NCBI RefSeq assembly: GCF_001613085.1
Contig: NZ_BDBR01000029.1
Coordinates: 62,001-126,000, forward strand
Length of the DNA: 64,000 bases
Direction of reading: 5' to 3'
Source of the DNA: Nocardia salmonicida NBRC 13393
Lineage (GTDB): Bacteria; Actinomycetota; Actinomycetes; Mycobacteriales; Mycobacteriaceae
A program made the position numbers and the translations under genes. Each line of letters opens with the position of its first letter. Position 1 is the stretch's first letter. Positions 1-7,295 of this stretch are shown here, one piece after another. The notes under the pieces are model-generated. The model did not search any database. It was not told the DNA's origin and saw only the letters and a program-made list of their open reading frames with translations.

Positions 1-134
1 CTCTGGATCAGATAGGTGTTGTTGTCCATCGGACCGACGGACATCTTCACGATGCGGGCGCCGGGGACGTCGCGCTGCTGGGCGTCCTCGCCCGCGGTGA
101 CGTGACCTGTGTACTGGCGAGCGACTGTGACCAT
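1..134 (-). CDS. MBL-fold metallo-hydrolase, N-terminal fragment
   Basis: Only the first 44 codons lie in the window; the gene runs off the left edge. It starts at an ATG read on the minus strand at position 134. The fragment ends in KMSVGPMDNNTYLIQ, which resembles the first beta-strand and N/Y-rich turn that opens actinobacterial metallo-beta-lactamase-fold hydrolases of the glyoxalase II type. The HxHxDH metal motif would lie outside the window, so neither zinc binding nor substrate can be judged. It is transcribed divergently from the TPM gene, with about 70 nt between the two starts. Confidence 0.65.
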   Translation of the reverse strand, partial: MVTVARQYTGHVTAGEDAQQRDVPGARIVKMSVGPMDNNTYLIQ

Positions 135-203
135 GCGTCCGATCGTAGAAGCCACGCGCTGCGATGTCGCGCTCGTGTCGGTCGCGACGGTTAGATTCGA
201 CAC

Positions 204-2189
204 ATGCCGCTGTCGAGTTCGGCCCCACGTTCGGTTTCCGTGCTCTGCGCGGTGTTCGCCGTGTTGAGTCTGCTGTGCGCGCCGAGTGCCGTCGCCGAAC
301 CGCCCGCGCGAATGGGTCCGCAGGTGGTCGACACCGCGAACGTGCTCAGCGCGGGCGACGAGGGGCGAGTGCTCGACGCGGTCGACACCCTCTACCGCGA
401 TCACCAGGTCAAGCTGTGGGTGATCTACGTGCGCACCTTCGGGTCGATGGCTGCGCGGGATTGGGCCGCCCGCACGTCCGACCTGTCCGGCTTCAGCGAT
501 CGCGACCTGCTGTTGGCGGTAGCCGTCGACGATCGCGGCTACTGGCTCGACGGCACCCTCCCCGACGGTGTGACCGACAGCGAATTGGACTCGATCCTCG
601 CCGGTTCGGTGGAACCGGCTCTGCGAGAACAGAAGTGGGCGCAGGCTGCCATCGATACCGCCGAAGGTATCGGCTCCGCATTGAAGGGCACGAGCGTGCC
701 GTGGGGCGTTCTGATCCTCATCGGCCTGGCCGTGGTCGTGGTGGCAGGCGGTCTGATGTTGTTCGCGCGCAAGCGCCGTGGCGACCGGGATCGGGCCGAA
801 CTGGCCAACGCGCGTGAGGTGGATCCGACCGACTCGGCGGCCCTGGCGAAATTGTCGCTGCCGACCTTGCACGCGCTCTCACGCGAGCGGTTGGTCGAGA
901 TCGACGATGCCGTGCGAACCAGTGGCGAGGAACTGACCTTGGCGACCAGCGAATTCGGTGAGACCGCGGTGACCCCGTTCCGCTCCGCGCTCGAGGCCGC
1001 CCGCGCCGCCACCGCGAAGGCGTTCACGATTCGTCAGCAACTCGACGACGCTGTCCCGGAGACGCCGGATCAGCAGCGCGCCATGCTCATCGAGCTGATC
1101 GCGACCGCGGGCAAGGCCGATCGCGAACTCGACGCGCAGGTCACCGATTTCGACGCTATGCGCGATCTGCTCATCGACGCGCCCGCCCGGCTGGACGCGC
1201 TCACCCGCGACATCGTCGAACTGACCGCACGCATGCCTGGCTCCGAGGCAGAACTCGCCCGGCTCGATTCGACCTACCCACCATCGGTCATCGCGCCGAT
1301 CCACGACAACGTGCGCATGGCGAAGGAACGAATCACTTTCGCCGAGAACAATATCGACAACGCCCGCACCGCGCTCGCCCAGCCGGTCGGGCAGCAGGGT
1401 GGTGCGGTCGCGGCGATCCGCGCGGCCGAGGGCGCGATCGGGCAGGCCAGGACCTTGCTCGACGCGGTCGACCAGGCCGCGACGAATATCCAGCAGGCCC
1501 GAGACGGCCTCCCCGCCGCCCTCGACGAACTGCGCGCCGACCTGAGCTCGGCCAAGAGCCTCACCGAATTCGGCGGCGCCGACCTGGCCGCCGCCGTCTC
1601 CTCCGCAACCGCGGCGCTGAACACGCCGAACGCCGACAGCGATCCCCTCGGCGCCTTCCACAGCGCGGTCACCGCGGACGCCGAACTGGATCGGGCGATC
1701 GCGGCAGCCTCGGATCGCAAACTGGCCGTGGAGGATCTGCGACGCAGACTCGACCGCACCCTCACCGACGCGGCCGCGCGGATCGATGGCGCGACCTCGT
1801 TCATCACCACCCGTCGCGGCGGTGTCGATGCCGAGGCACGCACCCGGCTCTCCGAAGCGCAGCGTCATCTCGACGAGGCACGCGGGCTCGCGGCCGGTGA
1901 CCCCGAACGCGCACTCGTCAGCGCACAGACCGCGGCCGACCTCGGCGGCCGGGCGATGCAGCAGGCGCAGGCGAGTGTTCAGGCGTGGGAGACCCGTCAG
2001 CCGATGTCGGGCGGCGGCTCCCAGACCGGTGCGGTGCTGGGCGGAATCCTCCTCAACGAGCTCCTGCGCGGCGCGATGAGCGGCGGTTCGCGCCGTGGCG
2101 GCTACGGCGGAGGCGGCGGTGGCTACCGCCCGGGCTCCTACGGCGGCTCGTCGGGATCGCGACGGGTCAGCCGGGGCGGCAGATTCTGA
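204..2189 (+). CDS. TPM-domain membrane protein with long coiled-coil region (Rv2345-like)
   Basis: The 661-residue product has a signal peptide (about residues 1-31, ending AVA), a TPM/DUF477 domain (about 40-160) and one transmembrane helix (about 167-187) followed by a basic RKRR stop-transfer. A long Ala/Glu/Asp/Arg-rich helical, probably coiled-coil, region runs from about 200 to 600. The last 50 residues are Gly/Tyr/Arg/Ser-rich. The TPM domain would face the cell exterior and the coiled coil the cytoplasm. The family has no settled biochemical role in actinobacteria. Size, architecture and position upstream of glyS suggest orthology to M. tuberculosis Rv2345; that is inference from remembered synteny. 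The ATG at 204 has only a weak ribosome binding site. Confidence 0.85.
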   Translation: MPLSSSAPRSVSVLCAVFAVLSLLCAPSAVAEPPARMGPQVVDTANVLSAGDEGRVLDAVDTLYRDHQVKLWVIYVRTFGSMAARDWAARTSDLSGFSDRDLLLAVAVDDRGYWLDGTLPDGVTDSELDSILAGSVEPALREQKWAQAAIDTAEGIGSALKGTSVPWGVLILIGLAVVVVAGGLMLFARKRRGDRDRAELANAREVDPTDSAALAKLSLPTLHALSRERLVEIDDAVRTSGEELTLATSEFGETAVTPFRSALEAARAATAKAFTIRQQLDDAVPETPDQQRAMLIELIATAGKADRELDAQVTDFDAMRDLLIDAPARLDALTRDIVELTARMPGSEAELARLDSTYPPSVIAPIHDNVRMAKERITFAENNIDNARTALAQPVGQQGGAVAAIRAAEGAIGQARTLLDAVDQAATNIQQARDGLPAALDELRADLSSAKSLTEFGGADLAAAVSSATAALNTPNADSDPLGAFHSAVTADAELDRAIAAASDRKLAVEDLRRRLDRTLTDAAARIDGATSFITTRRGGVDAEARTRLSEAQRHLDEARGLAAGDPERALVSAQTAADLGGRAMQQAQASVQAWETRQPMSGGGSQTGAVLGGILLNELLRGAMSGGSRRGGYGGGGGGYRPGSYGGSSGSRRVSRGGRF

Positions 2190-2193
2190 GCGC

Positions 2194-2223
2194 TTGACTC
2201 TCTCACTGTGTGAGGCCGTACAC
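2194..2223 (+). promoter_or_regulatory. MerR-type promoter with operator dyad
   Basis: A -35-like TTGACT at 2194-2199 is followed 18 bp later by a weak -10 candidate, GTACAC, at 2218-2223. The spacer holds the dyad CTCAC-TGT-GTGAG (2202-2214). A dyad inside a long spacer is how MerR-family activators are arranged at their own promoters. The site ends 11 nt before the MerR gene, so autoregulation is the simple reading. Confidence 0.5.
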
Positions 2224-2234
2224 CGGAAGGCGTC

Positions 2235-3053
2235 ATGTTCAGTATCGGAGATTTCGCCAGGCACGGTCAGGTGTCGGTGCGCATGCTGCGCCACTACGAC
2301 GCGGTGGGTTTGTTGCCGCCTGCCAGGGTCGACGCGGCCACCGGGTACCGGTTCTACGCGGCGACGCAACTGGCTCGCCTCAACCGGCTCATCGCGCTCA
2401 AAGAGCTCGGATTCACCCTGGAACAGGTGGGCAGAATGCTCGAGCCGGGGCCCGACGCGGCAGAACTGCGCGGCATGCTCACCTTGCGCCGAGCCGAGTT
2501 GGAACAGCGGATCGCGGCCGACCGTTCGCGGTTGACCGAAGTCGAAGCGAGACTCCGAATCATCGAAAAGGAGGGCGTCATGCCCGATCAGGATGTGGTG
2601 ATCAAGTCGGTGCCCGCGGTTAGGGTGGCCGAATCGTCCAGCTGGGCGTCGGGATTCGAACCCCAGGCGATCAGCCCGGTGATCGGTCCGCTGTTCAGCG
2701 AACTGTCCGACCGGCTGGCGAAGGCCGGGATCACGATCGCGGGTCCCGCGATCGCCTACTACGACGCGCGGGACGACGGGACGGTGGGCGTGCACGCCTG
2801 TGTGCCGGTGAATGTGGAACCCGCTGCGGCAGCGGACTTCTCGATCGTCGATCTGCCCGCGCTCGAACACGTGGCGACCACCGTCCATCACGGGAATGTG
2901 AGCGGAATCGGCTCGGCGTGGCAGGCGCTCGGCCGCTGGGTCGAGGACAACGGGTATCGGACCGGCGCACCGGTCCGCGAGGTCACCCTGCAATGGACGT
3001 CCGATCCCGATGGCTGGGTCACCGAGCTGCAGGAGCCCCTCGCTCCGCGGTGA
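2235..3053 (+). CDS. MerR-family regulator with GyrI-like effector-binding domain
   Basis: The 272-residue product has an N-terminal MerR winged helix (IGDFARHGQVSVRMLRHYD, about residues 3-70) and a dimerization coiled coil rich in Arg/Leu/Glu (about 75-115). A C-terminal domain (about 120-270) resembles the GyrI/BmrR effector-binding fold, with aromatic and acidic residues typical of cationic drug pockets. BmrR/TipA-type proteins activate efflux genes when bound to lipophilic ligands, but no efflux gene adjoins it on this strand. ATG at 2235 follows GGAAGG. Its last 35 nt overlap the 3' end of the convergent acyltransferase gene. Confidence 0.85.
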   Translation: MFSIGDFARHGQVSVRMLRHYDAVGLLPPARVDAATGYRFYAATQLARLNRLIALKELGFTLEQVGRMLEPGPDAAELRGMLTLRRAELEQRIAADRSRLTEVEARLRIIEKEGVMPDQDVVIKSVPAVRVAESSSWASGFEPQAISPVIGPLFSELSDRLAKAGITIAGPAIAYYDARDDGTVGVHACVPVNVEPAAAADFSIVDLPALEHVATTVHHGNVSGIGSAWQALGRWVEDNGYRTGAPVREVTLQWTSDPDGWVTELQEPLAPR

Positions 3054-4350
3054 CGCGGGCCGGCGACCGCTGAACTCGAGCAGTCGCGGCTTCCTGACCG
3101 GCAGACGACCAGGACAGCTCTGACGCCACGGCGTCCAGCAGTTGGGAGGCGAGCGCGCCGCCGCCCAAACGGCCGATGGTCAGCCTGCCGAGATAGGTGT
3201 AGACGAGGAAGGTGACGGCCGCGGACGCCCCCGTCGACGGGCGGGGGTGTGCGGAGAGGTAGACGATCTCGTAGTCGTCGAGGATCAACCCGGCGGGGGC
3301 GCGGAACGTCGGCACCGTTCCGGTGTTGGTGAGGGCGATGTGGCCTGCGGTGGAGTGGATCCGGTGGGGTCCGAAGAAATCGGGGAAGTGCAGGACGGAC
3401 TGTTCGATCACGCCCTCGGCCAGGTCGTCGTGCAGGCTCGTACCGATCCGGCGAGCGAGGACGACGAGGTTCTCGGTGTCGGCGGCGTCAGCGCGGAACG
3501 CGGCCAGGCCCGACAGGTTGGTGCCCGCGACCGCCTCGACCGGCGGGTCGAGTCGCCTGCGCAGATCGACCGGATATACGCACGAGACGCTGTCCGCACC
3601 GGAGAGATCGGCATAGGCCCGCAACACCGCCGCGGTGACCAATCCATTGACGCTCACCGCATGCGCACGAGCCAGGTCGAGCACCCGCGCGGTCGCGACG
3701 GTGTCCAGCTGAATCCGCGCCGGCCGCGCCAGCGAGGCCGGAGCCGCTTCCGACCGCTCGGCCCCGCTCACCGAGTCGGCGGCGACGAGCGGACGCGTCA
3801 CCGGCTCGAGCCCCGACCGCCGCGCACGCCGGATATCGCGCTGTGCCAGCAACGCCTCGAGCGACACCGGATACTCCCCTGTCACGCCGCCGGTAGCCGA
3901 GTCCGCTTGAACCGCGATCCTCCCGGTCTCCACGTAGTCGGTGTAATAGCCCCACAACCGCGCGAACAGTTCCACACAGTGCCCCGCGTCGGCCACGCTG
4001 TGGTGCACGAACAACGTGACCCGTGCCCGATCCTCTTCGGCGAGAACAACATCCAGATAGGCCAGCTGATCTCCGGGGTCCATGGACTCGGCCGGAACCC
4101 TGACCTCGTCGGGATCGCCGAAACTCACCCACGCCCCGACGGCCTCGATATCCCCGGGACGCAACAGGATTCCGTTCTCCTCGGCATCCTCGACGATCCG
4201 GCACACCAGAATAGGGAACCTCCGCTGCAGCGCCGCGAAAGCCGCGCCGAGCCCGGCCGCATCCAGTTCCCCGAGCACCGTGACCGACCGTCCGGTGAAG
4301 GTGGCGTGCCGCACGAATCGTTGTTCCGACGGGTCGAGCACCCGCACCAC
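3019..4350 (-). CDS. PapA5-like acyltransferase / condensation-domain protein
   Basis: The roughly 443-residue product resembles stand-alone condensation-fold acyltransferases of the PapA5 type, which move acyl chains from carrier proteins or CoA to alcohols. The opening VLDPSEQRFVRHATFTGRSV and the motif VHHSVADAGH support this. The motif keeps the catalytic His and Asp of HHxxxDG but has Ala where the Gly normally follows. A later YPVDLRRRLDPP segment is also typical of the family. The GTG at 4350 is chosen because GGAA/GGAAG precedes it; a TTG at 4407 would add 19 unlikely residues. No polyketide synthase or carrier protein lies nearby, so the acyl donor is unknown. Confidence 0.72.
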   Translation of the reverse strand: MVRVLDPSEQRFVRHATFTGRSVTVLGELDAAGLGAAFAALQRRFPILVCRIVEDAEENGILLRPGDIEAVGAWVSFGDPDEVRVPAESMDPGDQLAYLDVVLAEEDRARVTLFVHHSVADAGHCVELFARLWGYYTDYVETGRIAVQADSATGGVTGEYPVSLEALLAQRDIRRARRSGLEPVTRPLVAADSVSGAERSEAAPASLARPARIQLDTVATARVLDLARAHAVSVNGLVTAAVLRAYADLSGADSVSCVYPVDLRRRLDPPVEAVAGTNLSGLAAFRADAADTENLVVLARRIGTSLHDDLAEGVIEQSVLHFPDFFGPHRIHSTAGHIALTNTGTVPTFRAPAGLILDDYEIVYLSAHPRPSTGASAAVTFLVYTYLGRLTIGRLGGGALASQLLDAVASELSWSSAGQEAATARVQRSPARVTAERGAPAAR

Positions 4351-4450
4351 GTCTTCCGGTTCCCACAGCACAACGAAGATCGTGAGGCAAGCGCGCACCC
4401 AACGCAAACCGTCAGCTACGCGGTGTGATCAACCGCCCACATCGCGGACG

Positions 4451-4490
4451 CGAACGAGCCCGCACCGAGTTGCCGGCGCGGGCTCGTTCG
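4451..4490 (-). terminator. Hairpin terminator downstream of glyS
   Basis: A perfect 13-bp inverted repeat (CGAACGAGCCCGC at 4451-4463 and its complement at 4478-4490) surrounds a 14-nt loop. It lies 11 nt beyond the glyS stop codon on the minus strand. There is no U-tract of the E. coli kind, as is common for high-GC actinobacterial terminators. It would also separate glyS from the start of the acyltransferase gene, which is read in the same direction. Confidence 0.65.
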
Positions 4491-4500
4491 ACGTGAAGAA

Positions 4501-5886
4501 TCAGGCGCCGATCAGCCGGGCCGCCAGGTAGGACTCGACCTTGTCCAGGGCGATGCGCTCCTGGGCCATCGAGTCGCGCTCGCGGATCGTCACGGCATGG
4601 TCGTCGATGGTGTCGAAGTCGACGGTGATGCAGAACGGCGTACCGATCTCGTCCTGACGACGGTAGCGGCGGCCGATGGCGCCCGCGTCGTCGAAGTCGA
4701 CGTTCCAGTTGCGACGCAACTGGGCGGCGAGATCCTTGGCCTTGGGGGTCAGGTCGGCGTTGCGCGAGAGCGGCAGCACCGCGGCCTTGACCGGCGCGAG
4801 ACGCGGGTCCAGACGCAGGCTGATCCGCTCTTCGGTGGTGCCCTTCGCGGTCGGCACCTGATCGACGGTGTAGGCGTCGACCAGGAAGGCCATCAGCGAA
4901 CGGGTCAAACCGGCCGCGGGCTCGATGACGTAGGGCGTGTAGCGGTCACCGCTGGCCTGGTCGCGGTAGCTCAGGTCGACGTTGGAGTGCTCCGAGTGCG
5001 TCTTGAGGTCGTAGTCGGTGCGGTTGGCGATGCCCTCGAGCTCGCCCCATTCGCTGCCCTGGAAGCGGAAGCGGTACTCGATGTCGGTGGTGCCGGCCGA
5101 GTAATGCGACAGCTTTTCCTTCGGGTGCTCGAACAGGCGCAGGTTCTCCGGATCGATGCCGAGGTCGGTGTACCAGGCCAGGCGGGTCTCGATCCAGTAC
5201 TTGTGCCACTCCACGTCCTCGCCGGGCTTGACGAAGAACTCCATCTCCATCTGCTCGAACTCACGCGTGCGGAAGATGAAGTTGCCCGGCGTGATCTCGT
5301 TGCGGAAGCTCTTGCCGATCTGGGCGATGCCGAACGGCGGCTTCTTGCGCGCGGTCTCCTGGACGTTCTTGAAGTTGACGAAGATGCCCTGTGCCGTCTC
5401 CGGACGCAGGTAGTGCATGCCCTCTTCGTCGTCGACCGGGCCGAGGAAGGTCTTGAGCAGGCCGGAGAAGTTACGCGGCTCGGTCCACTTGCCGGGCTGG
5501 CCGGTGTCGGGATCGTTGATGTCGGCCAGTCCGTTGGCGGGCGGGTGGCCGTGCTTGGCCTCGTAGGCCTCGATGAGATGGTCGGCGCGGTAACGCTTGT
5601 GCGTGTGCAGCGACTCGACCAGCGGATCGGAGAAGGTGGCCACGTGGCCCGAGGCCTCCCAGACCTGGCGCGGCAGGATCACCGAGGAGTCGAGGCCGAC
5701 GACATCGTCACGGCTGGTGACCATGGTCCGCCACCACTGCCGCTTGATGTTGTCCTTCAGTTCGACGCCGAGCGGACCGTAGTCCCACGCCGACTTGGTG
5801 CCTCCGTAGATCTCACCGCACGGGTAGACCAGACCCCGGCGCTTGGCGAGGTTGGCAACGGTGTCCACCTTCGACTTGGGTGCCAC
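4501..5886 (-). CDS. glyS: Glycyl-tRNA synthetase
   Basis: This is a class II homodimeric glycyl-tRNA synthetase (alpha2 type), which charges tRNA-Gly in the cytoplasm. The N-terminus LAKRRGLVYPCGEIYGGTKSAWDYGPLG, motif 2 around FRNEITPGNFIFRTREFEQMEMEFF, and the C-terminal anticodon-binding domain (LDPRLAPVKAAVLPLSR to the RYRRQDEIGTPFC strand) are all present. The product is 461 residues from the GTG at 5886. That start is preceded by GGAGAAA at a good distance and begins MAPKSKVDTVANLAKRRG, as in mycobacterial homologs. Longer in-frame starts up to 6045 add non-conserved residues. Divergent from smtB-zur, the same arrangement as Rv2357c/Rv2358. Confidence 0.96.
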   Translation of the reverse strand: MAPKSKVDTVANLAKRRGLVYPCGEIYGGTKSAWDYGPLGVELKDNIKRQWWRTMVTSRDDVVGLDSSVILPRQVWEASGHVATFSDPLVESLHTHKRYRADHLIEAYEAKHGHPPANGLADINDPDTGQPGKWTEPRNFSGLLKTFLGPVDDEEGMHYLRPETAQGIFVNFKNVQETARKKPPFGIAQIGKSFRNEITPGNFIFRTREFEQMEMEFFVKPGEDVEWHKYWIETRLAWYTDLGIDPENLRLFEHPKEKLSHYSAGTTDIEYRFRFQGSEWGELEGIANRTDYDLKTHSEHSNVDLSYRDQASGDRYTPYVIEPAAGLTRSLMAFLVDAYTVDQVPTAKGTTEERISLRLDPRLAPVKAAVLPLSRNADLTPKAKDLAAQLRRNWNVDFDDAGAIGRRYRRQDEIGTPFCITVDFDTIDDHAVTIRERDSMAQERIALDKVESYLAARLIGA

Positions 5887-6032
5887 GCGAGATTTCTCCA
5901 TCCACTGCGAGTCGGAATTGTTCGGCATGCCGTACCGGTGTTCGATGCGGCCTACCGTACGTAAGTGGGTCCAGCGTATCGGGACCCGTCCAGTGGGTTT
6001 GCAGCAGCCGAGGTGTCCGCGCGGCGCGTCAT

Positions 6033-6058
6033 TTGACATGCGCAATTATGCATATCAA
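6033..6058 (+). promoter_or_regulatory. SmtB/ArsR-type 12-2-12 operator and smtB-zur promoter
   Basis: The arms TTGACATGCGCA (6033-6044) and TATGCATATCAA (6047-6058) are separated by AT and match as inverted repeats at 9 of 12 positions. This is the classic 12-2-12 element bound by zinc-sensing ArsR/SmtB repressors. The left arm contains a perfect -35 (TTGACA). A -10-like CAAAAT starts 17 bp later, at 6056. The operator therefore covers the core promoter and would block RNA polymerase when occupied. Confidence 0.75.
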
Positions 6059-6090
6059 AATGGAATCTGTTTCCAATAAGGAGTTGGTTC

Positions 6091-6441
6091 ATGACCACCG
6101 AGGCCGCGCCCGCGCACCCGCACAACCCGTACCACTCCCCCGCGCCCGCCGCCGTGCCGTCGCGCACGGTGCTCGAGGACGCGGGCGAGCTGCTGCGGGC
6201 ACTGGCCGCGCCGGTACGCATCGCCATCGTGCTGCAGTTGCGTGAGTCGCCGCGCTGCGTGCACGAGCTGGTCGACACACTCGGCGTCACCCAGCCGCTG
6301 GTCAGCCAGCATCTGCGCATTCTCAAATCGGCGGGCGTCGTACACGGCGAACGCTCGGGTCGCGAGGTGCTCTACGAACTCGTCGACGATCATCTGGCCC
6401 ATATCGTGGTCGATGCCGTCGCCCATGCCGAGGAAGGATAA
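6091..6441 (+). CDS. smtB: Zinc-responsive ArsR/SmtB-family repressor
   Basis: The 116-residue winged-helix repressor is the likely Rv2358/SmtB counterpart. The helix-turn-helix is ELVDTLGVTQPLVSQHLRILKSAGVV (about residues 59-84). The C-terminal helix carries the Asp/His pattern DDHLAHIVVDAVAHAEE (99-115), as in alpha-5 zinc sites; Cys56 sits where ArsR-type alpha-3 ligands occur. Metal-free SmtB binds DNA and zinc releases it; in mycobacteria it controls its own operon with zur. ATG at 6091 has AAGGAG 7 nt upstream. Its stop lies 4 nt before the zur start, so translation is probably coupled. Confidence 0.9.
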   Translation: MTTEAAPAHPHNPYHSPAPAAVPSRTVLEDAGELLRALAAPVRIAIVLQLRESPRCVHELVDTLGVTQPLVSQHLRILKSAGVVHGERSGREVLYELVDDHLAHIVVDAVAHAEEG

Positions 6442-6445
6442 ACCG

Positions 6446-6895
6446 TTGGCAGACAACACCTCCGCGAAGCAGGTCGGGGTTCGCAGCACCCGCCAGCGCA
6501 GTGCCATCTCGGCCCTGCTCAGCGATACCGACGAGTTCCGCTCGGCACAGGAATTGCACGACGAGCTCCGTAAACGCGGCGAGGGCATCGGCCTGACCAC
6601 CGTCTACCGCACCCTCCAGTCCCTCGCCGACGCGAACATGGTCGATGTGCTGCGCACCGACACCGGCGAATCCGTCTACCGCCAGTGCTCGAGCGGCCAC
6701 CATCACCACCTGGTCTGCCGCCATTGCGGGCGCACCGTCGAGGTCGAGGGTCCGACGGTCGAGGCATGGGCCGAGAAGATCGCGAGCGATCACGGATTCA
6801 CCGAGGTGAGCCACACGCTCGAGATCTTCGGCACCTGCCGCGAGTGCGTGCACAGCCGGACCGACGCGGACGAGGACGCGCCCGCCTCCGTGTGA
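6446..6895 (+). CDS. zur: Zinc uptake regulator, Fur family
   Basis: This 149-residue Fur-family repressor binds DNA with zinc and shuts off zinc-uptake and zinc-sparing genes. The N-terminal winged helix ends in TTVYRTLQSLADANMV. Structural zinc cysteines appear as CRHC (91, 94) and CREC (131, 134). A histidine cluster (85-88) lies at the regulatory site. TTG at 6446 is preferred because GGAAGGA stands 7 nt upstream and the product then begins MADNTSAKQVGVRSTRQR. An ATG at 6425 would overlap smtB. The pairing with smtB mirrors Rv2358-Rv2359 and lets zinc relieve SmtB repression while activating Zur. Confidence 0.92.
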   Translation: MADNTSAKQVGVRSTRQRSAISALLSDTDEFRSAQELHDELRKRGEGIGLTTVYRTLQSLADANMVDVLRTDTGESVYRQCSSGHHHHLVCRHCGRTVEVEGPTVEAWAEKIASDHGFTEVSHTLEIFGTCRECVHSRTDADEDAPASV

Positions 6896-7001
6896 CTCAC
6901 CTCACATGATGGAACCTTCGCTTCGTGTGCCCCGTCCAACCTTCACGAAGGGACCGGCCCGCACGGGCGCGTAGTCCTTCGGCATCGAAGGAGGGGCCAT
7001 C

Positions 7002-7295
7002 GTGAGTCCGACTTTGGGCGTCGAGCCCGATCAGTTGAAGACCATGGCGACGACCTGGCGTCGGGAGGCAGGCGAAGTCGATGCGCTGAGCTGGGCGGCT
7101 TCGGCCGAGGCGACCGGTGACGGCAGCGACGTACTCGCCGCGGTACGGGGGCTGTCCGACCCGGCTTCGCAGGCGATGGACTCGATCGCGACCCGGTACA
7201 CAACGCTGGCCGACCTCGTCGACAAGTTCTCGGCCGACATCCAGGCCAGGGACGTCGAGACCGCGGGCGAGATCGGGAAGCTCGGTACCCGCTGA
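7002..7295 (+). CDS. EspC/WXG100-like T7SS small protein
   Basis: The 97-residue, mostly helical protein resembles the EspC-type (DUF2580) small T7SS substrates that open ESX-associated operons. The N-terminal helix is GVEPDQLKTMATTWRREAGEVDAL, a short turn follows, and a second helix runs to the end. There is no signal peptide, which fits T7SS export as a helical hairpin. GTG at 7002 has GAAGGAGG at good spacing. The stop overlaps the next start (TGATG at 7293-7297), so it is probably translated with, and partners, the WXG-headed hydrolase. Exact family assignment is uncertain. Confidence 0.7.
   Translation: MSPTLGVEPDQLKTMATTWRREAGEVDALSWAASAEATGDGSDVLAAVRGLSDPASQAMDSIATRYTTLADLVDKFSADIQARDVETAGEIGKLGTR

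Noticed and set aside
2645..2665. tRNA-like GATTCGAACCCC
   Set aside because: Lies inside the MerR coding frame and no cloverleaf or acceptor stem can be formed around it.
879..2993. 704-residue minus-strand frame
   Set aside because: Arg/Gly/His-rich with no motif; lies across the TPM and MerR genes.
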